A DNA stretch of 64,000 bases. It comes from Sequoia sempervirens. Its lineage: Eukaryota; Streptophyta; Pinopsida; Cupressales; Cupressaceae. Numbering within the stretch: position 1 is the first letter of the stretch; each line of letters opens with the position of its first letter. A program made the translations under genes and the position numbers. The notes under the pieces are model-generated. The model was not told the DNA's origin, made no database searches, and saw only the letters and a list, made by a program, of their open reading frames with translations. Of this stretch, positions 47,669 to 57,879 are shown piece after piece. The stretch covers positions 1 through 64,000 of the forward strand of contig VDFB02344352.1 of NCBI GenBank assembly GCA_007258455.2, in the 5' to 3' direction.

Positions 47669-47677
47669 CTCCCTCTT
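47669..47677 (-). other. polypurine tract
   Basis: Minus strand AAGAGGGAG directly before the LTR; CCCTAGCTAAGAGGGAG is shared with the autonomous copia element at 31212-31228. Confidence 0.75.
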
Positions 47678-47699
47678 AGCTAGGGAGGTATTTTCAAAT

Positions 47700-48370
47700 A
47701 TCCTTGTCATGGGGTGTCTCAACATGACGCCCACAATGGCTACACCCATTTGTGGAAAAACACATCTCAGTCTTAGAGATGTACATGGGTTCATCATAGA
47801 GTCTCTCAACATGATGTCCACAATGGCTATACCCATTTGTGGAAAACACATCTCAGTCTTAGAGATGTACAAAGGTTCGTCATGGAGTCTCTCAACATGA
47901 TGTCCACAATGGCTACTCCCATTTGTGGAAAGAAACACATCTCAGTCTCAGAGATGTACATGGGCTCGTCATGGAGTCTCTCAACATGACGTCCATCTCA
48001 GTCTCAAAGATGTACAAGATATCCTCGTCATGGAGTCTCTCAACATGGTGTCTCATCTCAGTCTCAGAGATGTACAAGATATCCTCATCATGGAGTCTCT
48101 CAACATGACGTCTCATCTTATTCTTAGAGATGTACAAGGGCTTGCACCTCATATTTCTCCATCTCAGAGAAATATACACTACAAGGGCTTTCACCTCATA
48201 TTTCTCTGTCTCAGAGAAATATACATTACAAGGGCTTTGACCTCATATTTCTTCGTTTTAGAGAAATATACACTAGAAGGGCTTTCACCTCATATTTCTT
48301 AGTCTCAGAGAAATATACACTACAAGGGCTTTCACCTCATATTTTTCCATCTTAGAGAAATATACATTAC
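47700..48370 (-). repeat. hairpin repeat array in the 3' UTR
   Basis: Two series of direct repeats. The first (47705-48125) repeats GTCTCTCAACATGA and the inverted repeat ACATCTC-AGTCTTA-GAGATGT six times, with spacing falling from about 86 to 58 bp. The second (48135-48365) has five units of about 45 bp with ATTTCTC-nnTCTCA-GAGAAAT. ORFs across it are repeat artefacts. CRISPR is excluded by the eukaryotic LTR context and irregular spacing. Confidence 0.8.
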
Positions 48371-50274
48371 AACAAATCTTCATGATGATGTGACTCCCTC
48401 TGAAGCATCAACCTCCTGACCTCCTCGTCCAAGATTGCTTGCAATGCTTGCCTTAGAGGAATGGCTTCCAATGCACACTTCCGGCACTACTAACTTGCGA
48501 GAGTCTAGGACTGTCCTCCTCAACCTCATCCTAGATCACCCTATTCTGAATAGGTTTGCGGTGCTACCAATGTCAAACAAGGTTGACTGCCTTGTGCAAT
48601 TCCATTCTCTGCAGCTAAAGAGGTCTTCCAAGGACTTAGCACCTGGCCTTGCAACATTGCAACCCACTTAGTTGACACCTTCACTTCTTCTTAGTGAGTC
48701 ACACTAGTTCCCCGAGACATAGGACTCCATTTTGCTAAACACAGAACTCCCTCTTGATCCCTGCCTCACTGTTTTCCACAATTCTTTCTAGGGCTGCCAA
48801 TAGTTGACCATGCAAGAACCATAGATTGCTGTTCCAAGTCAGGAGGACAGAATTTCTGTCATACTGTAGTTTAGTGTCTTCATCCTTCTCAATCTTCCTT
48901 GCTGATGCAAACTCTCCATCTAAGGCTGACCCAACCTTGTGCCCTTGAGAGATGTCTTCAGTGAAGAATTATGAGACTTATGTGCCACGAACTAACTTCC
49001 TCACAGGATGCCTCAAGCTCTTCCTCCCTTTGAATTCCTTATGCAATCTCAGATAATTAATCCATCATCCTTTTGCTCCTCCATCCATCCTGCATTTTAA
49101 AGAGATTAGTGATAGTCCATAAAATCAAACTACCCCGATACAAATGAAACATGTAGTCATCTAGCAAATATCGTTAGATAGAACAATTAAAGGAATGACA
49201 CATAATAGAACTTATCTTTGTTGATTCAAAATCTCCTTAAATGCAACACTTAAATCCTCTTCAAGTCTGCTTTTCTTTCTCCTTTAGATCTGCTCATATG
49301 TAGCATTAATTCTGCTCCTGAATGTTGACTCTGCTTAGTACAGCCTTAAGAAATTTCAAAACAACATTTCCTTCTTTAACAAACGTTTGTTGGAAATGAA
49401 CAATCGGCAAACACCAAGAGTGGTGACACTTAGGGAAAGTGTATATAAGCAATAAGCATTACTTCTAATTACATTCCAAACCTTTATAACAACCACCTCA
49501 AGAGTATCTATGGTTGCGCCTGGGAGCTACATCAGTTAGCATGCAATTGTGAATCCAATCCACCCACGAACCTTCACATATTCATATCCCTTCTGTTTGA
49601 TTGTTCGGCCTATGAGATAGGAACGGTGTTGTAGGATATACAATCGGCGAACAAGCAATTGTTATGCTACGACTTCAAGCAGCACTCCTAGGAATATTAA
49701 TCACTCATTGATTTCCCTTCTTGAATGACTTGTCATGACTTCCACGTCACCCAGTAGTGTTATTTCTCAAGCCATGGAAGCAATCCAATTCTTCCCACGT
49801 GTAAAGAACTTAGCCCAATAATTCAACTTAGGACACCTCTTAATTTTTTTTGGCCATGTCAACTGAACTCCAACAGTGAAATTTTATGGCCAAGATATGA
49901 GTAACGGCAGAATGAGAAAAGACGTCCATTGGATATTAAGCCCCCACGGTTTCTGTTGCCAGATAATCCACTGTAAAAATTACAAGTAGCGATTAAAAAA
50001 TGAGGTATCGACAGCTTAAGGAATGGCCCATCTCTCTGATGAATTTCCACACTTGAATTATTATCTTGATCATAAGATGGCACCGCAATATCCAACGATT
50101 TAATAGCTAACAGCTCTGACAATAAACTTCTAAGTTTTAGGATGATAGAAATAACAAGACAGCTCCTACAGTAGAATAAGCGGCTCTTTTTGATGGGAAT
50201 AAGCAGCTCACGACTCCCTTAGAGGCATTAATCATTGATTTTCAAGCTCATGCATCTTCTCTAAGACGTATTTG
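48371..50274. other. interior of the non-autonomous element, unassigned
   Basis: No gag or pol motif on either strand. A plus-strand ORF (48435-48671) and a minus-strand ORF (50122-49859) are open but not recognised; the latter lies downstream of the processed gene and could be its 3' UTR or more captured sequence. Confidence 0.4.
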
Positions 50275-50596
50275 CTATGCTAGATTTCTATTGAATTCCC
50301 TGATGGCGGCAGTAAAAGACTTGATAATATGGATTATATCTCCTTCAGCCCTTTCGAAGGAGAGAAAGTCTATAGTAGCCAGCGTTCATGAGATCGACAA
50401 TATTATGCAGAGAAACTTGTTCGGAACCGAGCATGAAGATGGGTCGAGCTTTTGCCTTCTTCAAATGCCTCGCAAACAATGATAAAGGAAAATTTCCGGA
50501 GTTCAGTGTGCTCAGAATATTCCGATAAAGTGACAGAGCGGCTGGTATGTAGCACGCTAAATCCTCTGCTATCGCCCATACTATTCCCTTGGCCAT
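50275..50596 (-). pseudogene. captured small gene with LYR motif, one frameshift
   Basis: From an ATG at 50596 the minus strand encodes MAKGIVWAIAEDL, then AALSLYRNILSTLNS with the A-L-x-L-Y-R signature of LYR-motif proteins, PLSLFARHLKKAKARPIFML, and LHNIVDLMNAGYYRLSLLRKG. A TGA at 50347-50345 ends this frame, but skipping one base restores EGDIIHIIKSFTAAIREFNR to a stop at 50275, giving about 107 residues, the usual size for LYR proteins. These small mitochondrial proteins assist Fe-S or respiratory-complex assembly. The family name rests on this short motif and size. Intronless and inside an LTR element, it is a processed capture. The sequence on to 50900 may be its 5' UTR. Confidence 0.55.
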
Positions 50597-50921
50597 TTTC
50601 AATTTCACTTCCTCCTCGCCACGGCCTTGATTGCAAAATTACATACACCATAGCTTGACGCGCTTCGGCGACACCTGAAGATTCAATATTGGCACGAAAA
50701 TCTCGACGGCCTCCGGCGAGATCAAGTCAAAACAGCCTAATCACTCCACGGCAAGCACCGCAAAAACAGTTTCCAGCAGAGACCCTGTGATGTTGTAACA
50801 CTAGCTAAAGATTTCTCAAGCAGCGCGAGCTTGTGGCTCTGCCACAAAGTAAGCGCATCTCCTTCATCTCAGGCAGAATCGCCAGACTTAGTCCAATTTG
50901 ATCAAATTTTTCTTAAACCTG

Positions 50922-50933
50922 CTCTGATACCAT
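50922..50933 (-). other. primer-binding site of the non-autonomous element
   Basis: Minus strand TGGTATCAGAGC directly abutting the 5' LTR. Confidence 0.9.
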
Positions 50934-51422
50934 GTTAGTTTTAGATCAGATTTATCAGAAAGCAGAAAATACAACACAAAGAACAATGAACACCAAATTA
51001 ACTCTGGGAAAACCCTCCTACTCGAGGGAGAAAAACCCAGCAAGATATTCTCTTATAAATCAGAAAATAAGTGCAGAAATAACACTCAACAATCAGGCCC
51101 TAGAAAGGGCGAATCTTATACAATGAATGTGGACTTATATATAGTGCAATTTCTTTAGATGCACAAAATATTTAACTCTTCTCCTGAAGTCGAATATGCT
51201 GCTCTTGAAGGGCGAACCTGCTGCTGAAGATATTTTTAATTGGAATGGATTGAATGATGATAAAATGAGGAGACACCTTCTCCTATATATACAAGTTAGT
51301 TGATCTTTCTTTCTAGGGCCAACCTAGAAGAGTACAAATTTTATTTACAAGACAAAGGCCGACTTGCTTTGAGTTGAATATATTTAAAGGAAAATATCTC
51401 CCGAAGCTACAAAACACTAACA
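50934..51422 (-). repeat. 5' LTR of the non-autonomous element
   Basis: 489 bp, paired with 47179-47668. Differences between the two are few and scattered. TSD GATGA follows. Confidence 0.92.
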
Positions 51423-51427
51423 GATGA

Positions 51428-51910
51428 TGTACTTTACAAAATTTAAAATAAACTGTCAAAGATCATCACCCGACATGACCATCTTAAAATGGAATCTGAG
51501 GCCCAACAACTGTCTATCCAAAAACAGATTGGAGAACATAATTTGTGGGTGCAGGTGGTCAAAGGAAAGAAGGCACCTCCTATTACTGAGATGGCTGTTC
51601 AAGTCAAATTTGATAAAGAACGGGCATGGCAAGCTAAGGCACCGATCTCTGTGTTTGTGGCCTTCCTATGTCCATTAATTCCTTGTAGGTTGGTCATGCA
51701 TTCCTACATGAATCCTTAGATTTGAAGGATATCTCTCTCCACAGAGAAAATAGAAAATTCTTCTCCCTCTCTCAAAAGATTTATCTAGATTCAGACCTTA
51801 CGTGGAGGAACTTCAGAAAGCTCGTATCGAAGTTGTAGGTGCGAGGAAAGAGAAAAAGAGGGCAGATTCCAAACCTCTGAGGGGTGCTTCTCATAGGTTA
51901 TGGCGTTGAT
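51428..51910 (+). pseudogene. coding remnant split by the 47179-51422 insertion
   Basis: Directly after the TSD the plus strand reads LSKIITRHDHLKMESEAQQL and EMAVQVKFDKERAWQ, ending at 51717; a further open stretch holds PYVEELQKARIEVVGARKEK. Interrupted coding sequence also precedes the element at 46980-47170, so the insertion hit an old coding region. Not recognised; a LINE ORF1 or other retroelement protein is possible. Confidence 0.3.
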
Positions 51911-53116
51911 GTAAAAGTTATGATCCCTTATTCATTTATTATAATCTTTTCTCCAAAAATATATGGATTACTTTTTATTAGTACAAGAAATTGAGTGAAG
52001 AACTCAAAAGGGAAAAATTAATAAGATAATCAATCACACCTTTTAGTTAATGCTAAAAATGTCCTATGTAATTGAGACATTTCAGGTATTCCTAAAATAG
52101 TGAAAAATATGAAAACTAATCATAAATTAGTAATTACAAACTGGGGTTGGGATTAATTCTAGGTCCCTGATGATACACTTCTAAGATTCGCTGAGGCTTA
52201 AACTATTGTCTCTATTCAAGTTGTTTTGGTGCTTTTCAATTCAACTGTCTGCCTCAACTGATACTTTTGTGTCATGATACTCCATTGGAAGGATATTTGA
52301 GGTTTTGATGGACATGTGGTGCTCAATGGAAGAAGAGTGCTTTGAGAAAGTGGTCTTTCCCGACCTGTTGTGTCCAACATCCAGAAAATGCTCGTCAATC
52401 TTTGTTTGAATGGATCTTCTTGATTCATCAATATATGTTTACATGGATGGAGTGAGGTGGATTTCACTATTGTGTTTGAGCTGAATTGAATTGTGTTTTA
52501 TCAGTTTTAGATTGCTTTGAGGAAAAGAAATTACCCTCACCTTTTTTCTTTAACATTTTAGTGAGTTTATTAGAAATCCTTTGAGTGCATGGTAAGAATG
52601 CTTGTGCTGTTGATGATTTGGATTGCAACTTGTAATCTGGAAGGCTTTGTAAATCTGTTCTCCTTTGTAACCGTCCCTCTTGGACACTATGGTAGGGTGT
52701 TCCTTTTGTTGTTGAAGACATTATCATCTCAAATAATGGAGAAGTCTTTTCTTGCATACCACCTTTAGTGTTATCAAATTTGTGGTATCTTCTTTTAATC
52801 ACTGTTAAAAAAATGCAATTTGTATAGTTTTACTTTAGTTTTGTTTGGTTTCTAAAAAAATTGTTAGGCCAAATATTTTGTCAATGACTGAAAGAAAGGT
52901 AAGTTTCAAGGAACTGGTCACAGTTAATAATAAATATCACTGCATACATATATTTGTTTAAGTATATTTAATCTTTCTAATTGCTAGACATGTGTTACAA
53001 TGCTAGTTTAATGAGGAAGTAAACTGAGTTATATTGTAACTTGGAATTGGAGATTTCATATCTAGTTGACATTATCATAGTAGGGCCCTCACAAAATCTC
53101 TTTACTGTTTATTTAG
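51911..53116. other. no gene recognised
   Basis: AT-rich, intron-like. The minus-strand ORF 52467-52802 (111 codons) has low-complexity basic content and no recognised feature. Confidence 0.4.
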
Positions 53117-53228
53117 ATACAATCACAGATTGACATGATAAATACTACATATGATGAAGATGCAGCAAAGGATGAAAAATCTGGAGTAACTACCCACAAA
53201 GAATTTATTTATAAAGAACACCTTTCAG
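53117..53228 (+). CDS. DIS3/RRP44-like exoribonuclease exon (first of three visible)
   Basis: Acceptor ACTGTTTATTTAG|ATAC, 37 open codons ending HKEFIYKEHLS, donor CTTTCAG|GTGCAC. The Y-x-E-H-L ending is the lead into the first cold-shock domain of RNB-family exoribonucleases. DIS3/RRP44 is the catalytic exosome subunit degrading RNA 3' to 5'; DIS3L2/SOV-type relatives are cytoplasmic. The exon ends in phase 1, whereas the next must be read in phase 0, so either one base has been gained or lost or a junction is misplaced. Confidence 0.5.
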
Positions 53229-53340
53229 GTGCACTCATATATCAAATTTTCCTTTTTATTTTGAATTCATTATTTCATAATTTTATTTAGCTATTCATCT
53301 TTATTAGAAGTTGAATTCTATGTGATACTGACTAGTTTAG

Positions 53341-53450
53341 CTGGTCAAAGCAGCAAATGCAATTGAAGAGGGCATCACAAGTGGTGCTCTTTTTCTTGGT
53401 ATTTATCATGCCAGAAAGCAAACACCTGATGAAGGATTTGTTCGCCCTAG
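53341..53450 (+). CDS. DIS3/RRP44-like exoribonuclease exon (second)
   Basis: Acceptor GACTAGTTTAG|CTG, reading NAIEEGITSGALFLGIYHAR and EGFVRP, donor CGCCCTAG|GTATTG. The E-x-G-I-x-S-G...F-x-G pattern matches the start of cold-shock domain 1 in DIS3-family proteins. Ends in phase 2, which fits the next exon. Confidence 0.6.
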
Positions 53451-53632
53451 GTATTGCAGTATTTAACATAATAATGTGTAATAGCTGGGAGTATAGATTC
53501 ATCATATGCTTTGTCATTTAGATATTTCCAGGATCTTTATGATTGGAGTATTAGCATTAATGCAGGTAGAATGTAAAATTTATGTGTTTTTGGTCTTATC
53601 TGAGTAGCTTCTTCCTATGATGTTGCATGAAG

Positions 53633-53717
53633 CAATAAGGGCGAGGCATCTCTGCTTGAGATTTTAGTTCCTGGTCGAAAGCTACAAAACAGAGCATTGC
53701 ATGGAGACCAAGTTGCT
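53633..53717 (+). CDS. DIS3/RRP44-like exoribonuclease exon (third)
   Basis: Acceptor TTGCATGAAG|C and donor GTTGCT|GTATGT. Joined to the previous exon in phase it reads EASLLEILVPGRKLQNRALH followed by GDQVAV. R-N-R-A-x-H-G-D-x-V-A-V is the hallmark end of a cold-shock domain in DIS3, DIS3L and SOV proteins. PIN and catalytic RNB domains are not in view; remaining exons must lie far away, giving introns of many kilobases. The gene may be intact or a decayed copy. Confidence 0.65.
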
Positions 53718-54277
53718 GTATGTTCCCTTTTATTCCCTATCGAGAAGGTCCTTTATTGTGTTCATGATGTTTAGGTTCTTTTAGCTGTAAATCATGAGTA
53801 ATTGATTATGAGACGAGCATCTGTTTTTGTTGAACTGACTACTTTTCCAAATTCAGCTCTTCCACCTGTACACTTAATGTAGAAATTGTGAAGAAATACA
53901 GATAAATGAATCAGAATATTATCTGCAGAAAATATATGTAGCATAGTTCAAAAACTCGTGACTTGGCAAAACTTGGCAAACCCAATTTTCACTCAGATTT
54001 GGTGACTTGGCAAAAACTCAACAAACCTTGGCAAATCTAATTTTTTTTTTGAAAGATCATAAATATGATGCAATATAATAACTCCAAAACTGTAAACTCT
54101 GACCTTTATGGCATTATATACTATTTACTTAAACTCACATCTTGTGTTAATGGGCCATCACTAAAGTAGTTCGTTTGATGGATGCCAGAAACTTGTGTGA
54201 CCATTTTTTTTCAGACCATGAATTTTCTTCTGCCTCACTTTTCGGAGCACATTCTTGGCCGAGGGATTTAGAAAAAC
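53718..54277. other. intron-like sequence
   Basis: AT-rich sequence between the DIS3-like exon and a hAT end. Repeated GACTTGGCAAAAC words at 53958-54030 are a local duplication. No gene seen. Confidence 0.4.
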
Positions 54278-54549
54278 CTAAGTTACCGGTTCCGGTATGG
54301 GTTCGAGTTTGAGTTCGCATGTTCGGTTCGCGGGTTTGGTCAAAAAAATTTCAAGGGTTGGGTTCGTTTTGGGTTCTTTTATACAAAAACATATAAAAAT
54401 TAAATATATAAGGGTTTACTTTAATACATAATAAACAAATATAGTAAATAAAAACGTTTCTAATATCTATTAATGTAAATTATTAAATTGCTGGCATTTC
54501 AATTAGCACCTTTTGCTTCCAACTTTTGCTTGTCAAATCTGGCTGACTT
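54278..54549 (+). mobile_element. hAT element left end (truncated)
   Basis: Starts CTAAGTTACCGGTTCCGG and shares GGGTTGGGTTCGTTTTGGGTT with the hAT at 25597 (25656-25680), so it is the same family and orientation. It is cut off at about 54549 by TGTCATGTCCCC, a probable LTR start. No transposase remains. Confidence 0.6.
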
Positions 54550-55484
54550 TGTCATGTCCCCAAAAGTGTAACATATCGAAATACAAATAACTAAATAAAA
54601 TAAAATATTAAAAAGACATATATAAATATAAATATAAATAATGACAATATAAATATTATTATAATTATAATTATTGTAGATAATGTTTAATTATAATACA
54701 AACATTATAAATACAAAACAGATCAAATGATATTGTTATGTAATAACCCCTCATCTATCCATCTCAAGATAAGTATTAAACCATAGATAAAATAAATATC
54801 ATGAAGTATTAAATAATATCTCAATGATTCCTAAGAAATAATCATTGTTAATAATTACTAACAAATAAAGGTAGAGCGGTCCCACCTATGGTTGCCCACT
54901 TATTAAGGAAACAAACAATAACAAAAGGAGAGAAAGCGATACAAAGACCCACCTCTTTGTGTGATGCGACTCATATCAAAAGGACGTGACTCTTGAAGGA
55001 AGAGCTACAGGTGAACAGCGATGTCTCTTGGCAGATCGGGTATTAAAGAGAAGACAATTGCAAACAAGCAGGGCATGGGGGGGAAAAACATATAATTAAA
55101 TCTGAGTTTATCTGAACTGGTAAAGCTCACACAGAGCCGATCAGCCTCTCTATTGATGCATACATAAATCAATACAATCTGAAGCAGAATCATCAATTTG
55201 CATGAAGGGAAACATATTCTAATCTATGGAGGAATAAAATCAGAAATATAGAATATAAAGTCAGGGAGATACAGCAGATCATTGGCAAAAGGAATAGAGG
55301 ATACTGCAGATCAGTGGGAAGGGACAATAAGGAGGTTTGTATAAATAAGCATGATCCCCTGCAGAACATTATTACAAGTAAGTATAAACTCTAATGAGGA
55401 ATATATGTATAAATATAAATATGAATATTAATAAGTAAAGAACAATCATGTAGATGCATAGGGAAATACTCAAATAAAGGAAGG
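54550..55484. other. AT-rich sequence, probable LTR debris
   Basis: Two LTR-like starts, TGTCATGTCCCC at 54550 and TGTAATAACCCC at 54739, lack partners with matching TSDs. The stretch 54590-54760 is almost pure A/T. No gene seen. Confidence 0.35.
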
Positions 55485-55489
55485 AATAT

Positions 55490-56441
55490 TGTTGAATTTA
55501 AGTGAACAGATTAAATGCACAGAGAGTAATACAAAAATCAGACAAAATAACACAGCATATACCCTGGGAAAACCCTCCTCTTGAGGGAGAAAAACCCAGC
55601 AACAAAGATCTCTCTTATATTTGATGCAACAGTGGCAATTTCACAATTACAATAAGGTCCAACACTAGACCGATATGCAGAGTCAATAAGGAATGACAAA
55701 TAATAAGCTTTAGATCACACCTGAGAGTAGTAGAATACAAATTCAATAATGATCACTTAGCACTGAAGGTCTTCAGCTCTCAGACTTCAAGTACACTTGT
55801 CAGGAACCGAACCCTATAGCTTCGCTTCTGGCATATAATATCCTTTTGAACTGATCATATATATTTGCACTTAGACTTCAGATGAACTCGCACTGATCTT
55901 TATCCTTTAACACAGTCCGCACCTTGACACAGATTCAATATGAAGAGATTGCGGCTAACACAGATCTGGAGGATACGTAACTAGCACAAATCCAAATTGG
56001 GAGAGATAACACAGATTTGCAGACTCTTATTCACACCTAATAATCTGATTGCATTTGATGTAATATATTCGCATTTTAACAAGGTCGAGCTTCTCTGTTA
56101 TATTCGCACTTGATAAGGTCGAGCTTCTCTGTTATATTCGCACTTGTCCATCATCGAACTGGGTGAGAGCTTTCAAATATATATGTGATCGATGGACAAA
56201 TTGTGTATGAGAATATGAATCAAAACCTTACATGTCGGCCTCAATATATTTTGAATATCCTTTTACAAAGGTCGGCCTTAATTAAACATCTTCTAATAAA
56301 AGATAAATATCAAAAATCTTTTATGTCGGCCCATAAGAAAAACAATAATTATAAATTGTATAGCCAACGGCTATCATACAATTTATGATCCACGAAGGAG
56401 CTGAGCTGGAATGAGCTACCTAAGCTGCTATCTCATTAACA
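55490..56441 (-). mobile_element. solo LTR (952 bp)
   Basis: TGTTGAAT...TTAACA with the perfect TSD AATAT at 55485-55489 and 56442-56446. Carries the box CCCTGGGAAAACCCTCC...GAGGGAGAAAAACCCAG at about 55562-55600, shared with the LTRs at 47179 and 50934, whose orientation it copies. No PBS or polypurine tract adjoins it. The ORF 56185-56388 is inside the LTR. Confidence 0.8.
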
Positions 56442-56446
56442 AATAT

Positions 56447-56826
56447 AACATAGATCTTTATGAAGGAATATGATATAGGTAAAGGTGAGTTACTAACAAT
56501 AAAAGAAGTAAGTTGAGTATAAGTATATATATAAGGACATGGATGCATGACTATGCAATAATGATGCTTGCAGCAATTATTGAACCTTATAAGTAAGCAT
56601 GGTTCTTTAATATGAATATGAATAATAGATTTTTATTTGCTTGATCTACACTAACGATATCTTCTAAGTGTGAAGAACAGATCAATCGGGAATGAAGGTA
56701 AGAGATCTGCATAGCCTTTCTAGTATTGATATGCATTATTACTGTATGCATGGATCCAGATGTTGTTCTTGATGATACCATAACATGTATGGATGCTATT
56801 GAATATTAATGCCTAAGGATAGATTT
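56447..56826. other. no gene recognised
   Basis: Sequence between the solo LTR and the tandem duplication; nothing supported. Confidence 0.4.
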
Positions 56827-57378
56827 GAGTGTTTGAATCTGTTTGAAAACCTGCTCAAGAGGAAGGGCCTAAGAAAGTGGGGCCTAGAGACCCTGCTTAA
56901 GATCCACCTATTCCCAATGCAAGGAGGGGCCATGGATGAGTGGAGAGTCCACTTAAGATCCGCCCTGTCCAAAGGTAGGGATAGGCCATGGATGGGTGGG
57001 GGTCCCACTCAAGTCCGCTTGGACTAAAGAAGGGAAGGGCCATGGAGGGGTGGTAGGCCTAGACCACTATAAGCTCTGCTGGCTTCCTCTAGTAGGCGAA
57101 GAGTGTTTGAATCTGATTGGAAACCTGCTCAGGAGGAAGGGCTTGAGAAAGTGGTGCGTGCCTAGAGACCCCACTTAAGATCCGCCTATTCCCAATGCAA
57201 GGAGGGGCCATGGATGAGTGGAGAGTCCACTTAAGATCCGCCCTGTCCGAAGGCAGGGATAGGCCATGGATGGTGGAGGTCCCACTCAAGTCCGCCTGGA
57301 CCAAAGAAGGGAAAGGCCATGCAGGGGTGGTAGGCCTAGACCACTATAAGTTCCACTGGCTTCCTCTAGTAGGTGAAG
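56827..57378 (+). repeat. 274-bp tandem duplication
   Basis: Unit 1 (56827-57100) and unit 2 (57101-57378) both run from GAGTGTTTGAATCTG to TCTAGTAGG(C/T)GAAG and differ at a modest number of sites. Each contains two CCATGGATG/GGCCATGGAT blocks. The ORFs in it (56809-57027, 57195-57389) are repeats of the same frame and not genes. Confidence 0.85.
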
Positions 57379-57633
57379 TGTTTTCTTAGTACATAATAGT
57401 TACATTTGTGATCAATCAATGAATATGATGCCATAATGCTAATGCTAACAGATATGTGCATGTTTGGGAATGTTGTTCATGGATTGAATGCAGGTTTGCA
57501 ATTCCGGATTACATCATAAGGGAGCAATTCAGTTGACAAGGTGAAAACCCTAAGCCTAGTTTGTGGAAACTGTGACCCATCGGCAAATTCGAGGGCAAAC
57601 TAGGATAGGGGTCATTATAGACTCTAGTGACAC
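57379..57633. other. end of an LTR-like sequence
   Basis: Ends GGGGTCATTATA at 57619, the inverse of a TGTAATGACCCC-type start with one change. It may be the outer end of a minus-strand LTR covering the tandem duplication, but no partner end with a TSD was found. Confidence 0.3.
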
Positions 57634-57879
57634 TGTCATGTCCCAGATTTGGAGGCAGAGTAATATAATTAAATTAATTAATTAAGTTGTCCAAATATTG
57701 ATATTTCATAAGGATGACTAATTGATTATTTTAATTAAATTAAAGTGGAGTATTAAATTAATTATTTAATAAAGTTATCTTAATAAAACAATATCTCAAA
57801 GGTAACTTTATTATAATTAATTTAATAAAGTGACTATAATAAAATGATATATCAAAAAGTCACTTAAATAATTGAAGTA

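Larger units (their letters stand above)
47179..51422 (-). mobile_element. non-autonomous copia-like LTR element carrying a processed gene
   Basis: LTRs 47179-47668 (490 bp) and 50934-51422 (489 bp) with ends TGTTAGTT...CTAACA and the perfect TSD GATGA (47174-47178, 51423-51427). PBS 50922-50933 and polypurine tract 47669-47677 give minus orientation. The 3.27-kb interior has no gag or pol that I can find. It holds a hairpin repeat array (47700-48370), unassigned sequence, and a processed small gene at 50275-50596. It must have used proteins from another element. Confidence 0.9.

Noticed and set aside
47700..48370. Regular direct repeats resembling a CRISPR array
   Set aside because: Repeat length and spacing vary, the spacers are repeats themselves, there are no cas genes, and the array is inside a plant LTR element.
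56796..57389. Repeated ORFs beginning MQGGAMDEWRVHLR or similar on both strands
   Set aside because: They are translations of a 274-bp tandem duplication in LTR-like DNA, open by chance on both strands.
54550..57619. One long LTR from TGTCATGTCCCC or TGTAATAACCCC to GGGGTCATTATA
   Set aside because: Terminal inverted words match loosely but flanking 5-bp sequences do not (GACTT or TGTTA versus GACTC).
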